Shown: positions 1-7,867 of the stretch, piece by piece | Layout of the letters: each line of letters opens with the position of its first letter | Numbering within the stretch: position 1 is the stretch's first letter | From: Maccoyibacter intestinihominis | Lineage (GTDB): Bacteria > Bacillota > Clostridia > Lachnospirales > Lachnospiraceae | NCBI RefSeq assembly: GCF_040096355.1 | Contig: NZ_JBBMEX010000009.1 | Coordinates: 62,001 to 126,000 of the forward strand | Reading direction: 5' to 3' | Length of the DNA: 64,000 bases | Notes under the pieces: generated by a model | Told to the model about the DNA's origin: nothing | Seen by the model: only the letters and a program-made list of their open reading frames with translations | Databases searched by the model: none | Position numbers and translations under genes: made by a program

Positions 1-570
1 CGTCTCAATCCGGTTTACATAAACACTTCCATCCACCAGATAATATTGTGGCATATCCTGACGGCGAACCGTGCTCTGCATGGAGAGTACATTCTGCAAT
101 TCTCCCTTTTCATCTATGGTTCTCATTAAAATCGGATGCTCCGAGACTTCTTTTACGGAAACAACATCCTGCATATCCCTTTGTATACAAAGTTCGATCG
201 CTCCGTCTATATCTTCTGCCCTTCGCAGTGGCTGCGTCGGTTGGAGCAGCACCAGCAGATCATAGGACTTCTGATGGTCTTCTAACCACTTTACGGCATG
301 AAGCACGGCATCTATCGTCTTTGCCGTATCCGATGCCAGTTCTGCCGGACGCAAAAACGGTACCTCTGCCCCATAAGCCTTCGCTGTTTCTGCAATCCGT
401 TCTGAATCCGTTGTAACGACCACATCATCAATATACCGGCTGTTCTTTGCCGCTAACACAGAATATGCGATCAATGGCTTTCCACACAATGGTGTAATAT
501 TTTTATCTTTAATGCCTTTACTTCCGCCTCTTGCCGGAATGAGTGCCAACACCCGTTTTCCTTCAATCAT
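1..570 (-). CDS. Acylneuraminate cytidylyltransferase, NeuA/LegF type (3' end outside window)
   Basis: Reading the minus strand from the ATG at 570 gives 190 residues with no stop before the window edge, so the C-terminus is missing. The N-terminus has the nucleotidyltransferase signature ARGGSKGIKDKN, typical of CMP-nonulosonate synthetases, followed by VVVTTDSERIA. The enzyme activates a nonulosonic acid (sialic, legionaminic or pseudaminic type) with CTP so that a glycosyltransferase can use it. The start lies one base after the stop of the upstream NeuC-type gene, so the two are translationally coupled. With NeuB, NeuC and Maf next door the natural role is flagellin glycosylation (inference). 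Which nonulosonic acid is used cannot be decided here. Confidence 0.88.
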   Translation of the reverse strand, partial: MIEGKRVLALIPARGGSKGIKDKNITPLCGKPLIAYSVLAAKNSRYIDDVVVTTDSERIAETAKAYGAEVPFLRPAELASDTAKTIDAVLHAVKWLEDHQKSYDLLVLLQPTQPLRRAEDIDGAIELCIQRDMQDVVSVKEVSEHPILMRTIDEKGELQNVLSMQSTVRRQDMPQYYLVDGSVYVNRIET

Positions 571-571
571 G

Positions 572-1702
572 TTATCCCCACCGATCTATGAATACTTTTT
601 GGATTCCATGCTCCCAGATATTTTTATCATGGACAATCTCTAAAAATTGTTTCGTACTGTTGCCTTTTCCAAACAAAGCACCCTGCTTACGAAAATCTTC
701 AATATGCTCTATTGCCTGTAAAATCTCGTCTTTATCCTCTGACACATGCTGGATATTCTGACTGTATTCCGTACTGTAACGTCCCTTCTGGCGTGTTCCG
801 ACATCAATTGCCGGAATTCCATAAATGGAGGTCTCCCTGACACCGGCACTGGAATTTCCGATCATAAAATCCGCATTTTTTAATAAGGTTAAAAAATACT
901 CAAATCTGGTCGATGGGTACAAACGATATCTCGTCTCATCTTCCAAAGTCCGGTAAGCATTTAAAATAACCTCTGAACCGAGATCATTATTCGGATAGAT
1001 CACGATATAATTTCTTCCCGATTCTTTGACTGCATTGACCAGTTCTTCCACATGCTTTCCGATAATCTCATACTCTGTTGTCACCGGATGATACATCAGG
1101 ATTCCATATTTTTCAAACGGTATCTCATATCTCTCTCTTGCCTCTTCAAACGTCGGCAGATGACTCGAAAGCATAATATCAATATCCGGCGAACCGATCA
1201 CATAAATCTGATGCTCGGATTCTCCAAGCTGCATCAAACGGCGTTTTGCCTCTTCATTGCATACAAAATGCACATGTGCAAACTTAGAGATTGCATGACG
1301 GATCGATTCATCAATCGTTCCTGACAATTCGCCACCCTCAATGTGGGCAACCCGGATATTATTCAAAGCTCCAACCATGGCTCCGGCTAAAGCGTCGATC
1401 CGGTCTCCGTGAATGACGATCATATCCGGCCGGATATTCTGCACATATCCTGTCAGCTGGCATACCACATCGCCTAGATCATAGCTCATGTTACCGCTGT
1501 TGATCAATCCGTATGCCACATAGACATTTTTATATCCGTCTTTTAAGACTTCCCGATAGGTACTTCCATAAGTATCAAGCAGATGCATTCCTGATACAAA
1601 CACATAGGCTTCCATATCTTTGGATTCTTCGATTCCCTGTATTAATGATTTAATTTTTCCATAGTCTGCTCTTGTTCCGGTAATAAACAGAATTTTTCTC
1701 AT
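572..1702 (-). CDS. UDP-GlcNAc 2-epimerase (hydrolysing), NeuC/LegG type
   Basis: 376 residues beginning MRKILFITGTRADYGK, the typical start of the hydrolysing UDP-N-acetylglucosamine 2-epimerase family. Other family-like segments are VIHGDRIDALAGA, HIEGGELSGTIDESIRHA and GNSSAGVRE. The family converts a UDP-HexNAc precursor to a free mannosamine-type sugar, the substrate of the NeuB-type synthase. The start overlaps the stop of the upstream neuB gene by four bases (ATGA). In bacteria that decorate flagellin the substrate is often UDP-diacetamido-trideoxyglucose (LegG) rather than UDP-GlcNAc. The sequence read by eye cannot separate the two. Confidence 0.9.
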   Translation of the reverse strand: MRKILFITGTRADYGKIKSLIQGIEESKDMEAYVFVSGMHLLDTYGSTYREVLKDGYKNVYVAYGLINSGNMSYDLGDVVCQLTGYVQNIRPDMIVIHGDRIDALAGAMVGALNNIRVAHIEGGELSGTIDESIRHAISKFAHVHFVCNEEAKRRLMQLGESEHQIYVIGSPDIDIMLSSHLPTFEEARERYEIPFEKYGILMYHPVTTEYEIIGKHVEELVNAVKESGRNYIVIYPNNDLGSEVILNAYRTLEDETRYRLYPSTRFEYFLTLLKNADFMIGNSSAGVRETSIYGIPAIDVGTRQKGRYSTEYSQNIQHVSEDKDEILQAIEHIEDFRKQGALFGKGNSTKQFLEIVHDKNIWEHGIQKVFIDRWG

Positions 1703-2742
1703 AATGATTCTACCATACTTTTCTTAATCTGTGTATCTGAGGCGATATCGCAGGTCGCCTTTTTTCCTAATACATTCGGATAATCCTCTGCCGGAATCTC
1801 TCCGGTTCCCGGACGTTTTACCCAGATATTCTCTTTCGTAAAACTCTCTCCTTTTTTGATATCCCGAATTGCTACCACCGTAGCAAATGCAAAATCAATA
1901 GTAACCTGTTCTTCTGCCGCTGCACATTTGGTTCCACCTAACATCTGCGGTACCTCGTTTGCTGCCTGCAATAATTTTCCAAGTTCCTGCTCATCCATTG
2001 AACATACAATATCCGGACCGGTACGTTCCATATAATCGGTAAAATGTCTCTCGACTAACTTTGCTCCCAATGCCATCGCTGCGATACAGGCATTGTTGTT
2101 CAGTGTATGATCCGATAAACCAACCGGCACATCCGGAAATTCTCTCATCAGCTCCTGCATCGCTCCTAAACGAACTAATGCCGGATCTGTAGGATACAGA
2201 TTTGTCGTATGCATCAGTGCATACTCCACACCATATTTTTCTAATATATTTACTGCCTTTGCAATACTGCGGATATCGTTCATTCCGGTAGATACGATCA
2301 TCGGTTTTCCATACTCCGCAATATGCTCGATCAACGGATAGTTATTCAGTTCTCCCGAACCGATCTTATACGCTGCCACTCCGAATTTCTCTAATCTTAC
2401 AGCCGCTGCTCTTGAAAACGGTGTGCTTAAAAATACCATTCCAAGGCTCTGCGTATAGTCCATAAGTTCTTTTTCTTCTTCTTCAGACAAGGCACATCGG
2501 TTCATGATCTCATAAATAGAAACATCTGCATTTCCCGGTATGACTTTTTTTGCCGCACCGCTCATTTCATCTTCTACGATATGTGTCTGATGCTTGATGA
2601 TCCTTGCTCCTGCCCGGTGTGCTGCATCCACCATCTCTTTTGCGATCTCTAAGCTTCCCTCATGGTTGATCCCCATTTCCGGGATCACCAGCGGCCGCTC
2701 GGATTCCCCTATTACAATGTTACCAATTTTTACACTCTTCAT
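1699..2742 (-). CDS. N-acetylneuraminate/legionaminate synthase, NeuB/LegI type
   Basis: 347 residues. The N-terminal TIM-barrel portion carries VIPEMGINHEGSLEIAKEM and later GLSDHTLNNNACIAA and ERHFTDY, which match the NeuB family. The C-terminal 60 residues (from about VVAIRDIKKGESF) form an antifreeze-like SAF domain, the usual two-domain layout. The enzyme condenses phosphoenolpyruvate with a mannosamine-type sugar to make a nine-carbon nonulosonic acid. It overlaps neuC by four bases and begins 19 bases after the maf gene stop, so it belongs to a single maf-neuB-neuC-neuA transcription unit. LegI, PseI and NeuB are all possible. Legionaminate is favoured by the NeuC-type neighbour (inference). 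Confidence 0.9.
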   Translation of the reverse strand: MKSVKIGNIVIGESERPLVIPEMGINHEGSLEIAKEMVDAAHRAGARIIKHQTHIVEDEMSGAAKKVIPGNADVSIYEIMNRCALSEEEEKELMDYTQSLGMVFLSTPFSRAAAVRLEKFGVAAYKIGSGELNNYPLIEHIAEYGKPMIVSTGMNDIRSIAKAVNILEKYGVEYALMHTTNLYPTDPALVRLGAMQELMREFPDVPVGLSDHTLNNNACIAAMALGAKLVERHFTDYMERTGPDIVCSMDEQELGKLLQAANEVPQMLGGTKCAAAEEQVTIDFAFATVVAIRDIKKGESFTKENIWVKRPGTGEIPAEDYPNVLGKKATCDIASDTQIKKSMVESL

Positions 2743-2761
2743 ATATTCACCACAGCCTTAC

Positions 2762-4624
2762 TTATTTTAGTGATAACAAAGTCTCTTCTGAAAGTCCCTT
2801 TAACAGGGTAATACACTCTTCTAATACCTCACAGTAAAGCTTTCCTTTTCTTGCAATCTCTTCTGTCTCTTTTGCAATCGTATCTCCTTCAAAATAATAC
2901 TCTGAACGAATGATATAATCTGCGATTGGAATACAGGTAAGGATCAGCTGATACTCTTCTGACTCTTCAATCTTTGTTGTGATCTTTTTGATCTTCTTTA
3001 ACTGTTTTAAACATCCTTTTTTCTCAACCGTACCGGACTTTCCGATTTTTCCTAATTTCTGATACGCTTTTTCTAATTCTTTGGCATCCTTTAACATATC
3101 CTCAAAATCTTTTGGAACATTTTTCAGATAGTCCACTGCCTTTTTATGCTCTTCCTCTGTAAATTCAGATTCTAATGCTTCGATCCGCTCTGTAAAATTG
3201 ATCTCCTCCGGTACATTCTTACAAACTTCTTCGATGATATCGTCTAATGCCCGTATCTCGGTACCTTCAATATAAGCTCCTCCTGCCGTTGCATTGACAA
3301 CACGGATATTTGGATTTGCTTCTTTAATATCATGGATATACTTCTGGAACCAGTTTAAGAATATTCTTAAATCCATTCTGGTCGGGATTTTATCCACATA
3401 ATTACCCTTGACCATCTCCATGCCTTCGGTATCCATCACTGGCATCTTTTCTTCAAAGGTTCCGTCTGCATGAGATTTATTATCAGTAAATGCCAAATCC
3501 TGTCCCACTAAAATAATCGTTTCATATCCTAACTTATGTAACAGTGAAAATCCACTACATGCAACCGATCCACCTGTAGAAACATCCGGAAGCACTTTAT
3601 CATTGATAAAATAAATGGAATATGGCAGGAAATAACCGTCATAATAAAATATTTTCTTCGCTTTCTGTCTTTCCATGATTTTGTAACCAGCCGTTGGCGG
3701 TGCAATAACCGGTATGGTCTCTGCACCATCAATCTTTATTAAATCCGGGCTTTTTTTTGCATCAATGGTAATAAACGCATCCGGCTTAATGCCTGCTTTT
3801 ATCAATGGCTTTACGGCTGTATCCACCGCTAAGATAAACAGACGGTTCTTTGCCTTTTTTAACATCTGAATATTCTTATTCAGCGAAGGACCTGCTGCTA
3901 CCAAAATTGCCGCATCTTTATTAGAAACTGCCTTTAACAGCAATTTCGTATGATAACCTTCACATACATATTTCATATTGCGAAGGATATTCTGCGCCAT
4001 ATTCATGGACAGCTTCTTCTGCGTATTAAATTGCACCATCTCTGACTCAACTAACCGCTGTACTTTCTTTACTTTTTCTAAAATGTCTTCTAGAAAAAAT
4101 CCTCTGTAATTTGGATGAATCTCTTCAATTAAGAAACTCATATTTTCCAAGGTCATAACTCCCCGCATTACCGGTTCAAACTCTTCTTCATTCAATCCTT
4201 TGACCACAAATGCGATCGGTCTGTCCTCAATTTCTTTCGAAATATCAATATTTTCTAACATTGCCATAAAAATATGGATCGATGGCTCATAAACGACAAC
4301 ATTGACCTCTTTTGAACTCTTTTCAATGATATCCTTTAAATATGCTGCACTTCCGACACCAAACAGGAATACCGGTGCATATTTATGTATCTCTCCGACT
4401 CTCTCGCTCCAGATCTGTATCGGTTCTTTTGCATTTCTCTTGCCACCTAAATAAAGCTGTCGTCCGTCCTGCTCTATTCTGAATATTGTCTCTCCATCCC
4501 AGGAAGTCTCTACCATAACATTGGTTGGGTCCTCTGTCTCATGCTCCTCCCGGATCAAATCTGCAAAGGCAGGATACCATTTTTCCATTGCTTCTAAATT
4601 TTTTTCTAAAATAGATTTACTCAT
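2762..4624 (-). CDS. maf: Motility accessory factor Maf, DUF115/MptE-like glycosyltransferase
   Basis: About 620 residues. The central segment AAILVAAGPSLNKNIQMLKKA and the later GGSVACSGFSLLHKLG and ILVGQDLAFTD match the DUF115 (6-hydroxymethylpterin pyrophosphokinase-like) core of Maf proteins. Maf proteins transfer nonulosonic acids onto flagellin. The ATG at 4624 is preferred over the upstream in-frame ATGs because AGGAG lies about nine bases before it and it overlaps the stop of the upstream 110-aa gene (ATGAGTAA). Flagellin upstream and neuB-C-A downstream support a dedicated flagellin glycosylation set. The acceptor sites on flagellin are not visible from sequence. Confidence 0.87.
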   Translation of the reverse strand: MSKSILEKNLEAMEKWYPAFADLIREEHETEDPTNVMVETSWDGETIFRIEQDGRQLYLGGKRNAKEPIQIWSERVGEIHKYAPVFLFGVGSAAYLKDIIEKSSKEVNVVVYEPSIHIFMAMLENIDISKEIEDRPIAFVVKGLNEEEFEPVMRGVMTLENMSFLIEEIHPNYRGFFLEDILEKVKKVQRLVESEMVQFNTQKKLSMNMAQNILRNMKYVCEGYHTKLLLKAVSNKDAAILVAAGPSLNKNIQMLKKAKNRLFILAVDTAVKPLIKAGIKPDAFITIDAKKSPDLIKIDGAETIPVIAPPTAGYKIMERQKAKKIFYYDGYFLPYSIYFINDKVLPDVSTGGSVACSGFSLLHKLGYETIILVGQDLAFTDNKSHADGTFEEKMPVMDTEGMEMVKGNYVDKIPTRMDLRIFLNWFQKYIHDIKEANPNIRVVNATAGGAYIEGTEIRALDDIIEEVCKNVPEEINFTERIEALESEFTEEEHKKAVDYLKNVPKDFEDMLKDAKELEKAYQKLGKIGKSGTVEKKGCLKQLKKIKKITTKIEESEEYQLILTCIPIADYIIRSEYYFEGDTIAKETEEIARKGKLYCEVLEECITLLKGLSEETLLSLK

Positions 4625-4949
4625 CCTCTGACTCCTCTGCATCATCATCTATATATAATTCAATTAATTCTCGTAGTCCATAGTCCAATGTGTCTATGAT
4701 CCAGACCACATCTTCCTGCTCGATTGCTGCCACATAATCTTTTAATACATCTATTACAAAAACCTGTAGGTTCTGATATTCTTCTTCACTGATCCCATAA
4801 GAATTTCCCTGTAGGAATCCTGTACAAAACTTTTGTATTGTCGGAATTATTTCCTTTGCCTTTTCTATTACATTTTCATTTTTAAAATAATGATATTCGA
4901 TACAAATACCATCAATTTTCTCACGCAATTCTGCTGCTAATGCTCTCAT
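4617..4949 (-). CDS. Unknown 110-aa protein between flagellin and maf
   Basis: I do not recognise a family. The protein is acidic and predicted mostly helical, with a very acidic C-terminus (YIDDDAEESEDE). It has no membrane segment and no cysteine cluster. Its end overlaps the maf start, so the two are likely co-translated. The ATG follows GATGGAAG, a weak Shine-Dalgarno sequence. It starts only 23 bases after the flagellin terminator, and no promoter fits in that space, so it is probably transcribed by read-through of flagellin mRNA. A helper of Maf or a flagellin-binding protein is conceivable but unsupported by any recognised motif. Confidence 0.75.
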   Translation of the reverse strand: MRALAAELREKIDGICIEYHYFKNENVIEKAKEIIPTIQKFCTGFLQGNSYGISEEEYQNLQVFVIDVLKDYVAAIEQEDVVWIIDTLDYGLRELIELYIDDDAEESEDE

Positions 4950-4972
4950 CTTCCATCCATCTCTTTCTTAGT

Positions 4973-5001
4973 AAAAAAGAGGGACGAATTCTCGTCCCTC
5001 T
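4973..5001 (-). terminator. Intrinsic terminator after flagellin
   Basis: A perfect 10-bp stem (4978-4987 with 4992-5001, arm AGAGGGACGA) with a 4-nt loop is followed on the minus strand by six U residues (4973-4978). It lies 43 bases past the flagellin stop. Partial read-through is expected because the next gene follows within 23 bases on the same strand. Confidence 0.93.
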
Positions 5002-5043
5002 GTAATTCGTCGATTCATTACTGAATGACTGCCAACTTCATTC

Positions 5044-6237
5044 TTACTGTAATAAAGAAAGCACTCCCTGAGTTGACTGGTTGCTCTGTGCCAGCATGGA
5101 CTGACCAGCCTGCGCAAGAATGTTGTTCTTGCTGTATTCAACCATTTCAGAAGCCATATCTGTATCACGGATACGAGATTCAGCTGCCTGAGTATTCTCA
5201 GCTACATTGTCTAAGTTTGCAATTGTGTGCTCTAAACGGTTCTGTAATGCACCAAGAGCAGATCTCTGTGAAGATACTTTGTTAATTGCATCCTGAATTG
5301 CTGTGATGGAGTTGTTTGCCATCTCATAAGTATCAACTCTTGCGTTTCCGTTCTGTGTATAGCTGGATAATGCTTTTGCTGTAACAGCACTTGTCTGAAG
5401 GTATGTGTTGATGTTTTTCTTAACATCTGCAGACATTGCCTGTTTTGCAGCTGAGACATCACCTGCTACTGCTTTGGATACAGTTGAGTATGTCTTATCA
5501 TTAACTAATGATTTGTAGAATACTTTACCATTCTCGAACTGTGCTGCATAGTTATCCGATGTATACTTACCACTAAGTTGTTTCTTGAAAACAGAGATTG
5601 CGTGAACAGTGTTCTTATCTAATGAACTTTTTGGTCTATATGTGTAGCTCATTCCCTGGTATTTGATTGCAACAGGGTTTACACCTTCCTGTGCAGTTTT
5701 TTCAATAGTACCGGAAACATCTTTTAATCCTAATGTCTTAGCATTCATGCTACCGATGCTGATTTCGATGTTCTGATCAGCGTTAGCACCAACCTGAAGT
5801 TTTTTGTTCTTGAAAGAACCATCCAGTAAGTTCTGCTTATTGAACTGAGTTGTAGAAGAAATTCTGTCTAACTCTGTTGTTAAAGCATCTAACTCTTCGT
5901 TGATTGCTTCACGGTCGATGTTCTCGTTTGTATCATTAGCACCCTGTACTGCTAACTCATTCATTCTCTGTAAGATAGAGTGAGCTTCATTCAGAGCACC
6001 CTCAGCTGTCTGAATTAAGGAAACGCCGTCCTGAGCGTTTGCAGATGCACGGTTCAATCCACGAACCTGGCTTCTCATTTTTTCAGAAATCTTTAATCCT
6101 GCTGCGTCATCGCCTGCACGGTTGATTCTGTAACCGGATGATAATTTTTCTGCTGATTTTGCCTGTGCACTTGTTGTTACTCCTAACTGACGGTTAGAGT
6201 TCATTGCTGTAAGATTGTGTTGTACTACCATTGCCAT
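5044..6237 (-). CDS. hag: Flagellin
   Basis: 397 residues with the conserved flagellin ends. The N-terminal D0/D1 region contains VVQHNLTAMNSNRQL and SSGYRINRAGDDAAGL. The C-terminal region contains ENTQAAESRIRDTDMASEMV and ends QSTQGVLSLLQ. The middle (about 180-290) is the variable surface part. Flagellin is secreted through the flagellar type III apparatus and polymerises into the filament. AGGAGG lies eight bases before the ATG at 6237. The gene has a sigma-D-like promoter, a long leader with CsrA-type sites and its own terminator, so it is regulated both transcriptionally and by CsrA/FliW. The adjacent maf-neuBCA genes suggest the filament is glycosylated (inference). Confidence 0.97.
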   Translation of the reverse strand: MAMVVQHNLTAMNSNRQLGVTTSAQAKSAEKLSSGYRINRAGDDAAGLKISEKMRSQVRGLNRASANAQDGVSLIQTAEGALNEAHSILQRMNELAVQGANDTNENIDREAINEELDALTTELDRISSTTQFNKQNLLDGSFKNKKLQVGANADQNIEISIGSMNAKTLGLKDVSGTIEKTAQEGVNPVAIKYQGMSYTYRPKSSLDKNTVHAISVFKKQLSGKYTSDNYAAQFENGKVFYKSLVNDKTYSTVSKAVAGDVSAAKQAMSADVKKNINTYLQTSAVTAKALSSYTQNGNARVDTYEMANNSITAIQDAINKVSSQRSALGALQNRLEHTIANLDNVAENTQAAESRIRDTDMASEMVEYSKNNILAQAGQSMLAQSNQSTQGVLSLLQ

Positions 6238-6244
6238 AATGTTT

Positions 6245-6283
6245 TCCTCCTTGAATTTGAATTTAATCAGGCTTCCTTGCCTG
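6245..6283 (-). promoter_or_regulatory. CsrA-type binding sites in flagellin leader (hairpin plus Shine-Dalgarno)
   Basis: In the mRNA, a 5-bp hairpin (CAGGC/GCCTG, 6279-6283 with 6268-6272) presents AAGGAA in its loop. About 16 bases downstream the Shine-Dalgarno sequence reads AAGGAGGA (6245-6252). This is the two-site arrangement known from the Bacillus subtilis hag leader, where CsrA bridges a loop GGA and the ribosome site. csrA and fliW lie in the same cluster. More GGA triplets occur further 5' in the leader (around 6300-6340). Binding itself is inferred. Confidence 0.72.
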
Positions 6284-6455
6284 TGTCAATGCTTGCAGTC
6301 TGTTCCATCCTCTGTGAGCAGTCCTCCCGTCGCGCGCTCGTTCTTACCATTCAACATTGGTCTTCACATTCTGCTAAGTAATGTTCTTACTCTATAGTAA
6401 AAGAATCTCTGATTCTCTTTACTCGTATGTGTTTGTTTTTTCCTTTGTACCTTAT

Positions 6456-6482
6456 ATATCGGTTAGGTTTGGATTTACTTTA
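6456..6482 (-). promoter_or_regulatory. Sigma-D (sigma-28) type promoter of flagellin
   Basis: On the minus strand TAAA (6479-6482) is followed after exactly 15 bases by ACCGATAT (6456-6463), close to the sigma-28 consensus TAAA-N15-GCCGATAA. It gives a leader of about 210 nt before the flagellin ATG, which holds the CsrA sites. Confidence 0.82.
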
Positions 6483-6525
6483 TAGTCTTTTTGAAATTTT
6501 TTTATATTTTTTTACTTTTATCAGA

Positions 6526-6945
6526 TTAACGTGCAGACATTCTCTGAAGTTCCCTGCTATGCTCCTGCAAAATGCCTTTTACCAGTTCCATATCACCTTT
6601 CAGGTTCTCTATGTCTTCTGCACCGTCTTTATACCTTTCATAAGTATCCAGATAACAGCTTTCAATTGTCTGTAATCTTGGGACAACGTCTACATCCAGA
6701 CGCATGTTAGTATGTTGTACTGCTGTTTTCAACTCCTGAATATCCTGTCGGATCGGTCCAAGCTCTTCTTTGAATTTTGCATCAAGCTTCTCGTCCAGCT
6801 TTTTATCCAGTTTCTCGTCTAACTTCTCATCAAGCATTCTGTCTAATTTTTCTTCCAGCTTCACCTCTAACTGTTGATCGAGCTTTTCTTCTAACTTCCT
6901 GTCGAGCAGCTTTTCAATCTCAACTAATAATTCCGCGTTGTTCAT
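6526..6945 (-). CDS. Repetitive coiled-coil protein in flagellar operon
   Basis: 139 residues with no recognised family. Residues about 15-60 are built from a tandem K-L-D/E-E-K-L unit (for example DEKLDEKLDKKLDEKLD), giving a continuous charged coiled coil with heptad-incompatible short repeats. A second helical half follows, with ELKTAVQHTNMRLDVDVVPRL and a C-terminal ENLKGDMELVKGI segment. No signal peptide or membrane segment is visible. It lies between the FliT-like gene and the flagellin promoter on the same strand, so it is probably the last gene of the flaG-fliD-fliS unit. A cytoplasmic scaffold or export-associated role is only a guess from its place. The repeat unit could vary in copy number between strains. 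Confidence 0.7.
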   Translation of the reverse strand: MNNAELLVEIEKLLDRKLEEKLDQQLEVKLEEKLDRMLDEKLDEKLDKKLDEKLDAKFKEELGPIRQDIQELKTAVQHTNMRLDVDVVPRLQTIESCYLDTYERYKDGAEDIENLKGDMELVKGILQEHSRELQRMSAR

Positions 6946-6969
6946 AATCGCATTTCCCCTTTGATTTTC

Positions 6970-7449
6970 CTACTTTTTCTTGTCCAGAAACTGCGGAGGG
7001 ATTGCGTCCATCTGCTGCATATTCTTATAATACTGTGTGGCAGCTTTGTTGCCGGCTTTGACCTGACGTATCTTTTTCCGTGCCTTTGAGAACTGCATTC
7101 CTGCAAGCTCTTTGTTGCGCTGCTCCTGAACCTGGATCTTCATGCTGCGTTCTGTGATCATAGAGATCAGATCTTTCATCTTCTGAATCTCTTCCGTATA
7201 TGCAGCTCTGTTTCCATCCAGTTCTTCTTTGACTCTTGTATAGATTTCTTCGAAGCCATCATCTAAAAATACGATTTTATCAATATACTGGCTTTTTTCA
7301 TCTATATTCTTTTCAAAGGCATCCATATCAGCTTCTTCCGCGGATAAGATCTCATACTGCTCTTGATTTTTTTCTATAATGCTGTCTAAAGCCTCCACTT
7401 TTTGGTGAAGGCTTTGTATCAGCACTTGAATATAACTATTCTCCTGCAT
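6970..7449 (-). CDS. FliT/FlgN-like flagellar export chaperone (putative)
   Basis: 159 residues, almost wholly helical, starting MQENSYIQVLIQSLHQKVEALDS. This is the layout of FlgN/FliT-type chaperones (long N-terminal helices, basic C-terminus). It directly follows fliS, exactly where fliT sits in many flagellar clusters, with a gap of 11 bases. FliT proteins hold FliD or export ATPase components in the cytoplasm. Assignment rests on position and general build, since no signature motif can be cited. Confidence 0.6.
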   Translation of the reverse strand: MQENSYIQVLIQSLHQKVEALDSIIEKNQEQYEILSAEEADMDAFEKNIDEKSQYIDKIVFLDDGFEEIYTRVKEELDGNRAAYTEEIQKMKDLISMITERSMKIQVQEQRNKELAGMQFSKARKKIRQVKAGNKAATQYYKNMQQMDAIPPQFLDKKK

Positions 7450-7460
7450 AAAATATTCTC

Positions 7461-7847
7461 CTAGTTGGCTCTTGCAAGCTTATTCAGCCGCATAACTTCT
7501 TTCCATGTATCACGCATAGTACGAAGATGTGTCAGGATTTCTTCCAGAATCTCTTTGTCTTTTTTCATATTTGCTTCTGCAAGGCGTTCCTGTAGGTATT
7601 TATAGACATTATCAAAATCTTCTGCAATTGCATATTTATGATCCAGTGTTGCCTGAAATTCTTCGATGATGCGCTCCACCTTCATAATGTTGGTGTGTGC
7701 TTTCTCAACATTTTTCTCTTCAACACCCATGATCGCAATGTTGCAAAACTTGATAGCCCCTTCATAGAGCATCAATGTCAGCTCCGCCGGCGATGCAGTC
7801 ATGATCTTACTGTTGTTGTATGCCTGGTATGCATTATTTGGTGCCAT
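7461..7847 (-). CDS. fliS: Flagellar export chaperone FliS
   Basis: 128 residues with the FliS hallmarks: an N-terminal AYQAYNNSKIMTASPAELTLMLYEGAIKF and a helical remainder with LDHKYAIAEDFDNVYKYL. FliS binds the C-terminus of newly made flagellin and prevents polymerisation in the cytoplasm. In the CsrA-FliW circuit known from Bacillus it also affects how flagellin competes for FliW. Good Shine-Dalgarno sequence (AAGGAGG) before the ATG. It lies 20 bases downstream of fliD. Confidence 0.95.
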   Translation of the reverse strand: MAPNNAYQAYNNSKIMTASPAELTLMLYEGAIKFCNIAIMGVEEKNVEKAHTNIMKVERIIEEFQATLDHKYAIAEDFDNVYKYLQERLAEANMKKDKEILEEILTHLRTMRDTWKEVMRLNKLARAN

Positions 7848-7867
7848 AGCGCAACCTCCTTGTCGTA

